The position numbers and the translations under genes were made by a program. Of a stretch of 64,000 nucleotides of DNA, positions 1 to 11,878 are shown piece by piece; the stretch's first letter is position 1; every line of letters starts with the position of its first letter. Where the stretch lies: contig CM069441.1 of assembly GCA_035610835.1 (NCBI GenBank), positions 103,413,606 through 103,477,605 on the forward strand. Reading direction: 5' to 3'. Under the pieces are notes generated by a model that saw only the letters and a list, made by a program, of their open reading frames with translations, had not been told where the DNA came from and searched no databases. The stretch comes from Ophiura sarsii (taxonomy: Eukaryota; Echinodermata; Ophiuroidea; Amphilepidida; Ophiuridae).

Positions 1-90
1 GTAATTAGGAAACTTATTGCTCTGTAGTTAAAATACTAATAGGGAGAATAGAGGGCGTTCCATGAAAAAGATCGCATAATATGCTTTTAA
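1..90. repeat. Truncated copy of the 3607-3987 palindromic MITE family
   Basis: The first 35 bases match the arm of the palindromic elements at 3607 and 21317 (GTAATTA, then CTCTGTA where those have CCCTGTAA). Positions 51-90 match their terminal part (GAGGGCGTTCCATG, then GATCGCATAATATGC and TTTTAA). The inner arm is deleted, and the other half is absent or lies before the window. Confidence 0.6.
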
Positions 91-1500
91 CCAACAAGAG
101 TAACATATCTAAGAGTAAGTCCTGATATTAAATCATACCATGCAGATTACCTTGGGTTGCCGGTTGTTCTCGTGGGTTCAAGTCGCCTTGAAACCAGGAT
201 TCTTTGTACATCCCAAAAAGTTCTTATCTAGGTTGGAAATTCTACAATCAAGTCTTAATTCAGTTAGGTTAGTTTATCGGATATTCTTTCCGTGGTTAGC
301 TGATGATCTATTTAATTGTAGAATTTCTCCTCTACCCCATTCGCTGTGTATAACGTGCAGGTCTATACAGTGAGTGTCAGTTCGCCGTGATTCGGAGATT
401 CACGTGAAGCCTTTGGTCCCGTGTATTCAGACGTTCACCCTGAACACGTTAAATAGTTGCAGACCTCATCGTAAAGAGTAGGGGATCATCCCGGGTCTGT
501 TAACCTGTACACAAAAATCTTCTCTCTAGGCTTCAGAGAGTTACAGTGCGTTTATCTTCAACCATTTGAAGGCAGCACTTTACAGGAAGAAGAAGAAGAT
601 GTGACATGCATTCTGCACATGGGTGCGTACGGGGGTGCGTGCGACCGCCGTGCGTACACTTATTTTCCGAGCGCAGTTTCCCTTTCTTTTTTTTACGTTT
701 TTTATGGGTTTGTTTGCATATCTTCAATGGGGACTTTTAAAGAACGACCCATACACTTACACAGTGAGGAATACAAATGGTAGGGTATTCTAAGGCTAAA
801 GCGGGTTCTAAAACTTAGCGAGTCCAACCATACCATGCCATAAAGTAACCATGCATCATCATCATGGATTCATGCATAAGAATATCTCTCACTATTTCCA
901 TTTTAATTTAATTTAAGTTTAGACATAAAAAACAGTCAAAATTATGTACAAGTTTTGAGGATATGAATACGATTAATATATTGCTTTATTTTTAAGTAAG
1001 CTTATTATAATTATTCATTTCATGCCAATTTTACAACCTAATAATCTCATGATCTAGATTAGGCCTAGACTTAACAGCCTTTGTATAATGAGGGCCAGTA
1101 AACTAGTACTACATTACATTATCATACCTTCCATTTTAGTCAAAAACCATTAGTGAAAAATGTGGAATTTCCCCCGGAATTTCCGTATATTATAATTATT
1201 ATTTTGGTTTGTTTGTTTTTTTGTCTCGGTGTTTTGCGCGAAGCTCGTCATCCTGTAATTTCAAAGAAAGCTCGTCACCCGTAGTAGAAAACTTTAATTT
1301 TTGGCGCCAATTCCAAGTTGGCCTTATCACAAGATTGTTATGGTTTTGGGTTGGTTGGTTGGTTAGATATTAATTGGTTGGATGGTTGCTTGATTGTGTG
1401 GCTGGGTCAAGTTTGTGTGGGGTGGGGTGGGGTGAGTGGGAGGGGGGAGGGGTGGAGGATCAAGTGAGATAGGTGGTGGGCGATGGAATGGGCAGGGTTG
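91..1500. other. No gene recognised
   Basis: Open frames here are short, lack splice context and resemble no family I know. Positions 728-795 match 18915-18971 (shared GGACTTTTAAAGAACGA and ACACTTACACAGT), so part of the region is a dispersed repeat of unknown type. A GT/GG-rich low-complexity stretch occupies about 1340-1500. Confidence 0.4.
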
Positions 1501-1519
1501 CGGGCATGGGCGTCAATCA

Positions 1520-2705
1520 CGAGGAGGGGGGGGGGGGGCAGGGGACACACGGAAATAGACCATCAAACAAATAGACAAATAAAAAAATAAAAAATAAAAT
1601 AGACAAATAAATAAACACAAATAAATAAACAACAAAACAAACAAACAAACAAAACATAAACTAACAAACAAATATTTAAACAAATTAATAAACAAATATT
1701 TAAACAAATAGGCCCTATACAAACAAACAATTAGATAAACAAACAAAAGGATAAACAAACAAATAAATGAACAAACATACCCCAATGTGCGTGGTTTGTG
1801 ACATGGGCCGGGGGACGTGTCTTACTAGAAACGGAAATGTATTTGTATTATTACATTTTAGAGCATTTTAGACCCCGTGCCATACAGAGAGGGAGGAGGG
1901 GGGGGGGGGGGGGGTGCGGAAGTATGCAGAACTTAATTCAACCTTAAATATTTGGTAAAGATCATTAGTGTCAATTCCACGCGTGTCTTACTTAGAACCG
2001 CGGAAACATTTTAGACCCCCTACGGAGAAGGGGGGGGGGGGGGCGGATGTATGCAGAACTTAAAGATGAATCTTCAGTGACATTTTAGAAAATGTTAGAC
2101 CCCCTGCCGTACGGAGATGGGGGGGACAGAAGTATGTAGAACTTGAATTCAAAATCTTTTGAAAATATTATTTCTGTCAATTCCACGCGGTGGCGAACGG
2201 AGAGGGTGCGGGCGTGCTGAAGTATGCATAATTTGAATTTAAAAAAAAATTGTGTCTATCAACTCCACGTGTCTTAGAATCAAATAGGCCTATGTCTTTT
2301 TAAATACAATTTTGAACATGTTAGACCCCGCGCCGTTCGGAGAGGGGAGCTTACGGAAGTATGCAAAACTTGTATTCAAATCTTTTTTTCTTCTTTTGGG
2401 CAGGGAATACCCGGAATATACGGTTCTTTTCTTTTAAAAAAAAGATAAAAAAACTAGATAATGACTTCAATTAGTCCTACTTTGCTGAATGTCAAATTGA
2501 CTGGAATTTAATTATATTTCATGTCTCATCACACCCATCTCGAACCTAAAAACCACCATCCCCGCCGGAACACACGAAATCACCCCGCCCACCCAAACAA
2601 GCAAACAAATAAACAAACAACTAAATAAACAAACATATAAACATATATAAACATACAAAAATAGACAAATAAAGAAATAAACAAACAAATAAATGAACAA
2701 CAAAT
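1520..2705. repeat. G-rich degenerate tandem block between AAAC/AAAT simple repeats
   Basis: About five degenerate units share GACCCC, a G-run and GGAAGTATGCAGAACTT; three also keep TCAATTCCACG (around 1870-1980, 1985-2060, 2095-2190, 2190-2250, 2320-2370). AAAC/AAAT repeats flank the block at about 1555-1780 and 2590-2705. The left edge (GGGCATGGGCGTCAATCA, about 1502-1519) recurs reverse-complemented at 54072-54089, so it is probably a transposon terminus. Confidence 0.55.
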
Positions 2706-2958
2706 AATCAATTATCGATCGATTGATTGATATAGAGTTTGATCATGAGGCTTCTGTTTATGAGCATGTTATGTAACAAAACGGCAACAAAAATTGTTAC
2801 AGTCATTTTCAAGGGAAAATAAGAACAGTGTGAAAGCCTGGCCAATTGATCCGAACTGAGAAGTCGTTCAACGGGTGTTTTTTTCGTCGCCTAAAGTAAC
2901 AATTGTCCTTTGATTCCATAGGCCTCCTGATAACCTCAACATAAATAGGACTTCATTC

Positions 2959-3270
2959 CAGGCGCGTCGCAACCGGGGCGGCAGGGGCGGCCATGGCCGC
3001 TCCACTTTTTTGAAAAGGGGATAAATGAGGAAAATATATTGCTTTTTAATAAAATATTGGTCAAAAGTGCACACCAAATCGCACTAAAAGGGTTCGAAAT
3101 TGAAAAAAAAATCCAATTCTGAGGGGGGCACAGCACGACCGTGCGAATTTTGTTGACCCCCCAACCCCCCCACCAAATTCTCGAGGTGACTGCAAAAAAA
3201 ATTGGGGTTACCTTTTACAGTTTTCAACATAAATGGCCGCCCCACTTTTTGGTACCTTGCTACGCCCCTG
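2959..3270. mobile_element. hAT-type non-autonomous element (MITE), 312 bp
   Basis: The element is bounded by an exact 8-bp direct repeat CTTCATTC (2951-2958 and 3271-3278). Imperfect terminal inverted repeats begin CAGGCGCGTCGCAAC on the left and, reverse-complemented, CAGGGGCGTAGCAAG on the right. An 8-bp duplication with CAGGG-type ends is typical of hAT elements. There is no transposase. Confidence 0.8.
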
Positions 3271-3606
3271 CTTCATTCAACACATAGGTTTCATTAAAAT
3301 AAAAGGCCAACTTTTCACTATGTTATTACTACTGGCTTATGAAGATCCCAATAATTATATTGAATCTTAAATACGTGCGTTTAGTAATCACCCCACCAGG
3401 AAGTCAAGTGCAGCTGCATCATCTATTTTTGGTGGCGGTTTATGATCACGACTCTAGAAGAATTGTTCAGTCCTCATTATTTTTATCATTCATCCCTAAA
3501 CAACCGATTCTTTGCTAAGCAACAATTTAGACTTCAGTCAAGACTCTCACATTAGTTATATGTGATAAACATATGAATTATTAAAACGATTCATTATTCA
3601 GCCTGC

Positions 3607-3987
3607 TTATAGGTATAGTATGTGATCTTTCCATGGAACGCCCTCAACATCGAAAACAAAATTGAAAGCAGATTTTCTTGCAGGTTTACATTTCTGATCA
3701 TAAATCGTACATACATTCCAAGTTACAGAGCGATACGATTCCTAATTACCTCAAAATCATGGTTTTAGAGTGAATTTAGACTAGAATAAAATAAGTTGTC
3801 GGATATCCGACAGTTTATTTTCACTCTAAAACCATGATTTTGAAGTAATTAAGAATCGTATCGCCCTGTAACTTGGAATGTATGTACGATTTATGATCAG
3901 AAATGTAAATCTGCAAGAAAATCTGCTTTCTATTTTTTTTTCGATGTTGAGGGCGTTCCATGGAAAAATCACATAATATACCTTTAA
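3607..3987. mobile_element. Palindromic foldback MITE, copy A
   Basis: Two arms of roughly 160 bp pair almost throughout. The outer part reads TATGTGATCTTTCCATGGAA on the left and its near complement on the right. The centre holds the perfect palindrome TGTCGGATATCCGACA (3797-3812). Ends read AGGTATAGTATGTGAT and ATCACATAATATACCT, next to TTAT and TTAA. It encodes nothing. Relatives lie at 21317-21689 and 1-90. Confidence 0.8.
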
Positions 3988-5264
3988 TCAATGTTATTAT
4001 AGTGGATCTGGGTTACAATGTAAAGTTATGATAACAGTAGGTGTTTTTAAATACAGGAATACCGATTCCGATACAGTCTTTAACACAGGCTATGTCGAAA
4101 CTGTACGAACCGATGTTAAGCAGATTGTTAACAAAGTTCAGTAATTATATTAAATTGTAAAATATGACAAGAATGAGATGTCATTTTCGAATCAGCCTTT
4201 TCAGAGACAAACACCCAACCTCATCAGCACTGCAATGTAGTGCTGTCTACTGAAGATAGCAAAACTACAAGCATAGTTTCAAAATGTCCAGGGAAAACGT
4301 TCAGATAATAGGCCTAACCACACGCAGGAGTCTCTGTGAACTCCAAGGGTTTTGGTTGTTTCTGATTTGTTCCATAATTAACGGGGTTTTTTTTAGAACT
4401 TCTTGTGAAATCTATGAGTCGCTCGGCGAACAGCTAACGTTATCGGGGAAATAAAATAAAATCACTACACGGTTCAGTGAGATTTGCGTCAAGTCTAATG
4501 AAGACTGCCATGTGTCATGGTTATAAAGTCACAAAACCATAATGGAATCTTTCACGGATGGTCAAAATATAATAGTGCATTTATTGTTTTAACGTGTCAA
4601 TGTGACGATAACGACACTATGTACCACTCAATGTTTAAAATGATGACGTCGTCTATAAAGATTCATTGATTGGAAGACATCAGCCGGGACATTACACTTA
4701 ATGCAGGTTAATGTCAATTAGGTAACGTAAACAATCTTTGAATTGCATCAATCTCATTTGTCAGACCCTAATGGAGCCGGAGAAATGAAGGTAATGGAGC
4801 TTTGGTGACCTGTAGACGTCAGAGATCGGACGACAAGCGGTGAGGCGAACCTAATAGCTCCTATTATGCATGGGCGAACTCTGATGGTTTGAATGTTTGA
4901 AAACACTCAAAAGACAAGAGGCCGATACACTTTTCCTTTGCTTGTGACATCACCATGATCACCCACGGACATCACCATTCCACATGAGTGCACAAAGTGA
5001 CCATTAGGCTAAGTTCTGTTGTTATTTTATGCAACCTTATGTTTTGAAAACACAGTATAGAGGTTAATAAATCGCCTCGAGCTTTTATCTTCAGCGGAAC
5101 AAGATCATTCCCATTAGAGTTTGTAGCCGGTGATGGCACTTATATCATTCATGAACTTACTTTGTGCCTACAAGTTATAACTCTTTGGAAGCATATATGG
5201 ATGCAAGCTCATAGGCTAAGATCAACTACCTTTAAGTTGATTGACTGATGCATCTGGACATAAC
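3988..5264. other. Non-coding, upstream of a candidate first exon
   Basis: No coding exon is recognised. One isolated copy of the minisatellite core lies at about 4239-4257 (GCTGTCTACTGAAGATAGC), far from the arrays. The last part could be promoter or 5' leader of the exon at 5265, but I see no clear TATA box. A short upstream frame (ATG 5248, stop about 5289) overlaps the proposed start. Confidence 0.35.
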
Positions 5265-5560
5265 ATGGAAGCGAGTTCTGATGTTGTAGGATCCCAGCAA
5301 CCCTACGGGGGATGGCAGGGCGGAGACATTGTTCACAAGGAAAGCACTCAGCAGGCGGAACGGAAATATTTATCAGTTGAAAATGGAACTACTACTAACA
5401 CCATAAGACGACATTCCGATGGCGATAAGCCTTCCTCAGATAGCCAGGATGCGTTCCCGGATGCGTTAGAGGCAACACAGATAAGTAGAAGATTCTCCAA
5501 CCAGAGTGACGTCACTCTGCCTATCATGAGTAGACGCTGTTCAGAAGACAGCAGAAGATC
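5265..5560 (+). CDS. Candidate first coding exon, Ser/Arg-rich N-terminal tail
   Basis: An open frame starts at ATG 5265 and runs 98 codons plus two bases into a strong splice donor (GTGAGTAC at 5561). The frame is also open upstream of the ATG, so the start is not fixed. The peptide is hydrophilic, with no membrane segment or folded domain I recognise. It has three basophilic-kinase-type sites in similar contexts (IRRHSD, SRRFSN, SRRCSE), at about residues 44-91. This pattern is common in cytosolic regulatory tails of transporters, channels and signalling proteins, but I cannot name the gene. No downstream exon in the required phase was found; the sequence after it is a MITE and then minisatellite. 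It could instead be a chance open frame. The FABP genes may lie inside this gene's intron (inference). Confidence 0.45.
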
Positions 5561-5578
5561 GTGAGTACTTACTTGAAA

Positions 5579-5730
5579 TGGGCTATTTCATTTAAAATCC
5601 ATACACCCCTTATGGAAGACATTACCTTAATCTTCCCCAGGGCACAGGGAGTGTGAATTTCAAATGGGGTTATTTTACCTGCGTGTGTGTCTTCCATAGG
5701 GGGTGTATGAAATTCAAATAGAATTGCCCA
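5579..5730. mobile_element. TGGGCTATT-family foldback MITE, copy 1
   Basis: Ends are TGGGCTATTTCATTT and AAATAGAATTGCCCA. Inside, CCATACACCCCTTATGGAAG pairs with CTTCCATAGGGGGTGTATG. It starts 18 bp after the donor of the exon at 5265. Related copies lie at 36405-36833 and 49149-49319. Confidence 0.7.
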
Positions 5731-5867
5731 ATATGATGATACCTTTTAAAATATAATTAAACTAAAATAACCTATGAACTTGAAGTATTATACCCTTATC
5801 CTTTTATTTACAAAATAATTAACAATGCGTGGCTAATCAATGTCCATCAAAGAAACATTGATGACAG

Positions 5868-8800
5868 AAATGCTGTCTACAGAAGATAGAATTATTTTAT
5901 AGTCTATATAATTTCCTATAACGCGTGCTGTCTAGGCCTATATAATAAAGATGATTAGACCATTATCCGTGCTGTCTACGCATATATCGTGACTCTATAT
6001 ATAAATGCTATCTGCCGAAGGTAACATGACTCCAAGATCTTAAGATTCCTTATATATATAAACTGTCAAATGAAGATAAATATTTATTCTGAAATATTAA
6101 TATGCATGTTATAGCAATTATAATAAAGATAGTATACTCTCTTAAATCAAAAGATTGAAAATGTCTGTCTTTTACAGATTGACTTTTTTCCAATCCATTA
6201 TATTGATTTTAGATTGAAAACATGATAAAAACTCGTGACAATGAGTAGCTTTGAGTCAACCGACGACGATTCCAGAATGAACGAATGAAAAGATGAAATT
6301 ACCAAGTATTACTACAAGAATTCGCGGTGGAGTAGGGCGGTTCTCGGGTTGGGGTTCATTGGATGTTATCACAGGTGCCCTTAATATACCCCATAATACA
6401 GGAACCCCATGTGCCCTTAAATCCAGGTAGGCTACCCAATGCATCTTTCCGCATAAAATATAGTGTTATAGGCATATTGTCTATACTGGTGGAATATGAT
6501 ATTTATTGAAAATAGCACTATTATAGGCATGCTGTCTACTGAAAATAACATACGTATTTAATAAACAATAGATCTATGCATGCTTACTGAAGATAACATA
6601 TCGTTTGAATAATGCGTGGTGTCTCCTGCAGATAACATATCTTTTAAAATAATAGGCATATGCATGCTGTCTACTGAAGATAACATAACATATATATTTA
6701 AAATAATAAGCATATGTACTGAAAATAACATACGTATCTTTTGACTAATATAGACCTATGCATGCTTGTCTATTGAAGATTAAGTATACTTTGAATAAAA
6801 TCGACCTATGCATGCTACTGATAACATAAGTATTTTTTGAATAATAGGCCTTTACATGCTTGTCTACTGAAGATTAAATATATGTCCATGATAGGTCAAT
6901 GAAAAGCATCTTTTAAATAATAGGCATATGCATGCTGTCTACTGAAGATAACTTAAGCGTCTTTTGAATAATAGGCCTATGCATGCTGTCTACTGACGAT
7001 AACATAAGTGTCTTTTGAATAATAGGCCTATGCATGCTGTCTACTGACAATTTAGTAGCTTTTGAATAATAGGCCTATGCATCCTAGCTACTAAAGATAA
7101 CATGTGTCTTTTGAATAATAGGCATATGCATGCTGTCTACTGAAGATAACATAAGTGTCTTTTGAATAATAGGTATATGCATGCTGTCTACTGAAGATAA
7201 CATAAATATGTTTTGGATAACAGGTCTATGATTGCTGTCTACTGACGATAACATAACATATAGTATGTTTTGAATAATAGACATGTTCATGCTGTCTATT
7301 GAAGATAACATGGGTATCTTTTGAATAATATGCATATGCATGCTGTCTACTGAAGATAACATAAGTATCTTTTAAATAATAGGTCTATGATTGCTGTCTA
7401 TTCAGGATAACATTTAGTTATCTTTTGAAATAATAGGCATAATACAAGCTGTCTACTGAAGATAACATAAGTATCTTTTAAATAATAGGTCTATGATTGC
7501 TGTCTATTCAGGATAACATTAGTTATCTTTTGAAATAATAGGCATAATACAAGCTGTCTACTGAAGATAACATAAGTATCTTTTAAATAATAGGTCTATG
7601 ATTGCTGTCTATATTCAGGATAGCATTAGTATCTTTTGAATAATAGGCATAATACAAGCTGTCTACTGAAGATAACATAAGTATCTTTTAAATAATAGGT
7701 CTATGATTGCTGTCTATTCAGGATAACATTAGTTATCTTTTGAAATAATAGGCATACTACAAGCTGTCTACTGAAGATAACATAAGTATCTTTATTCTTT
7801 TAAATAATAGGTCTATGATTGCTGTCTATATTCAGGATAGCATTAGTATCTTTTGAATAATAGGCCTAAGCATGCTGTCTTCTGAAGATAACATAATTAT
7901 CCTTTGCATAATAGGTCTATGATTGCTGTCTACTGACGATAACATAAGTATCTTTTAAATAATAGGTCTATGATTGCTGTCTATTCAGGATAACATTAGT
8001 ATCTTTTGAAATAACAGGCATATGCATGCTGTCTACTAAAGATAACATAAGTATATTTTGAATAATAGATATGTTCATGATGTCTATTGAAGATAACATA
8101 AATATATTTTGTTGACTTAGGCCTACGCGTGCTGTGTACTGACGATTTAGTATCTTTGAATAATAGGCATATGCATGCTGTCTATACTAAAGATAACTTA
8201 AGTATCTTTTGAACAATAGGTCTATGCATGGTGTTTACTGACGATAACATAAGTATCTTTTGAATAATATACGTGCACATGCTGTCTATTGAAGATAACA
8301 TGAGTATCTTTTGAATAATTGGCCCATGTCTACTGAAGATAACATAAATATATTTTGAATAATAGGTGTATGATCGCTGTCTACTGACGATAACATAAGT
8401 ATATTTTGAATAATAGGTTTATGCACTGCTGTCTACTGAAGATAACATTAATATATTTTGAATAATAAGTCTATGGTTGCTATCTAGTAGCCTATACTGT
8501 CGAGAATATAAGTATTTTAAATAATAGGCCTATGTATGCTGTCTACTGTAGAATATATAAGTATTTAAAATAATAGGGCTATGCATGCTATCTACTAGAG
8601 ATAACATAAGCATCTTTTGAATAATAGGCCTATACTAAAGATAGCATTCAATCTTTAACAATAGATCTATGCATGCTATCTACTGATGATGACATATAAG
8701 TATCCTTTAATTTAAATAATAGGCCTATGCATGCTGTCAACTGAAAATTTAGTATCTTTTGTATAATACGCATAAGCATATTTTCTACTGAAGATTTAGT

Positions 8801-9640
8801 ATTTTTTGAATAATAGGCTTATGCATGCTGTACTGGAGATAACATAAGTATCTTTTGTTTAATAGGCATGTGCATGCTGTCTATTGGAGATAACATGAGT
8901 ATCGTTTGAATAATAGGCCTATGCATGCTGTCTACTGAAGATAGCATACGTGAATTTTGAATAATAGATTTATGCATGTTGTCTTTAACATAAGTATCTT
9001 TTGAATAATAGGCCTATGCTTGTGGTCAACTGAAAATTGAGTATCTTTTGTATAATACGCATAAGCATTGTCTACTGAAGATTTAGTATTTTTGAATAAT
9101 AGGCTTATGCATGCTGTACTGGAGATAACATAAGTATATTTTGTTTAATAGACATGTGCATGCTGTCTATTGAAGATCATGAGTATCTTTTGGATAATAG
9201 GCCTATGCATGCTGTCTACTGACGATAACATAAGTATCTTTTGAAAATAGGCCTATGCATGTGGTCAACTGAAAATTTAGTATTACTTATTGTCTATACT
9301 CAAAATTTAGTATTTTCTTTGAATAATTGACTTATGCATGCTGTCTATACTGGAGATAACACAAGCATCTTTTGAATAATAGGTCTGTGATTGCTGTCAT
9401 AGGCCTAAGCATATTTTGAATGATATGCCTATGCTCTAGTAGAGAAAATAATAGGTCTATGTGATATGTTACCTACTGAAGATAACACAAATATTTTGAA
9501 TAATAGATCTATGATTGCTGTCTAATGACGATACCATAAGTATCTTTTGAATAATATACCTATATGCATCATGCTAGCTTCTGAAAATAACATAAGCATA
9601 TTTTGAATACAATTATGCGAACTGTGTATACTGGATATCA
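5868..9640 (+). repeat. Minisatellite block A, about 51-bp units, core in + orientation
   Basis: Dozens of units follow the pattern CTATGCATGCTGTCTACTGA, then AGATAACATAAGTATC and TTTTGAATAATAGGC. A typical unit near 6980 is 51 bp. The first copies (5868-6050) are degenerate, and 6110-6470 has no clear units. The core GCTGTCT-ACTGA-AGATAGC is an imperfect palindrome able to form a 7-bp stem with a 5-base loop. Copy number (roughly 60) is estimated from length, not counted. Confidence 0.9.
7381..7915 (+). repeat. Higher-order dimer repeat inside minisatellite block A
   Basis: The string AGGTCTATGATTGCTGTCTA recurs at 7381, 7487, 7592, 7707 and 7809, spaced 106, 105, 115 and 102 bp. Each period joins a variant unit (TTCAGGATA) to a standard one (CTACTGAAGATAACATAAG). 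Two-unit blocks were therefore amplified together. Confidence 0.8.
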
Positions 9641-10082
9641 AATCTGATTTTGATTTTTTTCATGATTGTTTTCATGAAAATATATGTCAAATGTGTTTTC
9701 AAAACTGACTTCTATTTCATGATTGTTTTACATGAAAAGGTATGTCAAATGTGTATCAAATGTGACTTCTACGCTAAACCATGCAGGTGTCTCAAAACAG
9801 TCCAGAGAGAAAATAGTCCCCTACATGTAGAGTGTCAAATAAGCCGTTCATGTGGCATGGAATGGGCCTGGAATTCACCATTATTGTGACAGTGTGCCGA
9901 GGAAAATCTTATTTAGACAGACATTTTGGTGCGAAAAGTTTGTTTTGTTATACTCGTCGCGTCTCACAGGGTGAAACTTCATAGAGCTTCAAGTGCTGTT
10001 GATAAAAAAAAATATTAAAAAAACGCATACAATTTCCAATGATGTGTTGAACACAAGGAGGTCTTTGTATGGTTGTCATATA
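9641..10082. other. Minisatellite interruption with a short tandem duplication
   Basis: Within about 9655-9775 a stretch of roughly 70 bp is repeated: both copies contain TTCATGATTGTTTT, then ATGAAAA and ATGTCAAATGTGT. No coding potential was recognised. Confidence 0.45.
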
Positions 10083-10338
10083 TCTCTCTAAATGTAAAAG
10101 AGCTAAAACTCACTCATTGGGAGCTCGTGGAGGGACAACTCACTTTAAGAGTGAATTTCGCTCTATGAGGAGTGATGTGCCATTCGATTGGAGTGATTCA
10201 TCACTCTTTTCAGAGTGATTCCTACTCTGCAAAGAGTGGAAATCACTCTAAAAAGAGTGAACTTCACTCTTAAAAAGTGCTGTCCCTCCATCACGAGCTC
10301 TCAAATAGTGAGTTTTAGCTCTTTTACATTTAGAGAGA
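10083..10338. mobile_element. Foldback MITE splitting the minisatellite
   Basis: Terminal arms are TCTCTCTAAATGTAAAAGAG then CTAAAACTCACT, and the right-hand complement AGTGAGTTTTAG then CTCTTTTACATTTAGAGAGA. Inside the arms GGGAGCTCGTGGAGGGACA pairs with TGTCCCTCCATCACGAGCTC. The interior is built from AGAGTGA/TCACTCT words. No transposase. Minisatellite units resume at about 10490. Confidence 0.75.
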
Positions 10339-10489
10339 TGAATGTGCGTATATTGCTCCGACAAAACATAATAATGTTACCATTCGCACTTTTGAAGCGC
10401 TGCAGAAGCTATTTCAAGTTACGGTTTGATTGAGGAAACATTGAATCTTAGAACCATGCTTCTGAGGAATAAATTACTTTTTGCACCCC

Positions 10490-11545
10490 TGCAAGTTGAA
10501 TATTATTATAGGTCTATGGTTGCTGTCTACTGATTATAACATAAGCATCTTTTGAATATAGACCTATGCATGCTTGCTTATCTTTTGAATATAATGCCTG
10601 TGCTGTCTTCTGTAGAAAATATAAGTAGGGCCCCTATTTGGAATAATAGGGCTATGAATGCTGTATGTGGAGATAAGCATCTTTTGAATAATAAGCCTAT
10701 ACGCATGCATGCTGTGTGTATATTTTCAATAATTAGGCTTACGCTGGCTGTCTACTGAAGATACCATGGGTACCCTTTGAATAATAGGCCTATGCATGCC
10801 GTCTAGTGTAGAAAATGTATATATATATTTGAATAAGAGGTTTGTGCATACGTGTCTTTTTAATGATAGGTATATGCATGCTGTCTGCTGACCATAACAT
10901 AAGTATATATCTTTTGCATAATTATAGGCATATGCAGTCTACTGAAGATGACATAACATAACATATCTTTTGAGTTATAGGTCTATGCATGCTGTCTACT
11001 GATGGTTTAGTATTTTAATTTAATAGGCATTTGCATGCTGTCTACCGAAGATAACATACATGTAAGTATCTTTTGAATAATAGGCTTATGCATGCTGTCT
11101 ACTGAAGAAAACAGAAGTAGCCTATATTTTGACTTGTAGGTCTATGCATGCTGTAGGCTTATGCGTGCTGTCTACTGGAGATAACATTAGTATCTTTTGA
11201 ATAATAGGTCTATGGTTGCTGTCTACTAACGATAACATGAGTATCTTTTGTATAATTGGCATAATGCATGCTGTCTACTGAAGATAACATCTTTTGAAAA
11301 ATAGGTCTATGATTGCTGACTATTGAAGATAACATAAGCATCTTTTGAATAATAGGTCTATGATTGCTATACTGACGATAGCATTAGTATCTTTTGAATA
11401 ATATTAATAGGCATAATGCATACTGTCTACTGAAGATAACATAAGTATATTTTGGAAAAAAGGTCTATATTGCTGTCTAATCAAGATAACAAGCATATTT
11501 TGTATAATAGGCCTATTATGATTGTCTACCGACGATGTAGAACTA
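10490..11545 (+). repeat. Minisatellite block B, same unit and orientation as block A
   Basis: Units carry AATAGGTCTATGGTTGCTGT, CTACTGA and AGATAACATAAG, and are more degenerate at the start. This is the continuation of block A beyond an interruption of about 0.85 kb. Confidence 0.85.
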
Positions 11546-11840
11546 CTGTATAGTGTGTAGGGCCAGGGAGGGGTCAAAAAGAACATTAGAAAGAGACTAT
11601 AGACCTATATATAATTTACAATTTTGAAATAATATAAAATCCTTATTTTATAACAAATCGTATCTGGGAATCTGACGGTTTTAAAACGATAGCAAAACAG
11701 GTAAAATATTTATTTTCTTGTTTCTTGCCCACCCCCAAAATCGGACCTTAGATCGGAATAAATTGGACATCCCTGATTGGACCCATAATATTTATTACAA
11801 GATTGTGGGCAACCCTGCAACGCACTCATCATGGGTTCGA

Positions 11841-11878
<38 letters not shown>

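Noticed and set aside
7084..7362. Minus-strand open frame with a 17-residue repeat (MLSSVDSMHMPIIQKT)
   Set aside because: The 51-bp minisatellite unit is a multiple of three and happens to lack stops. The frame breaks wherever unit length changes, and nothing suggests translation.
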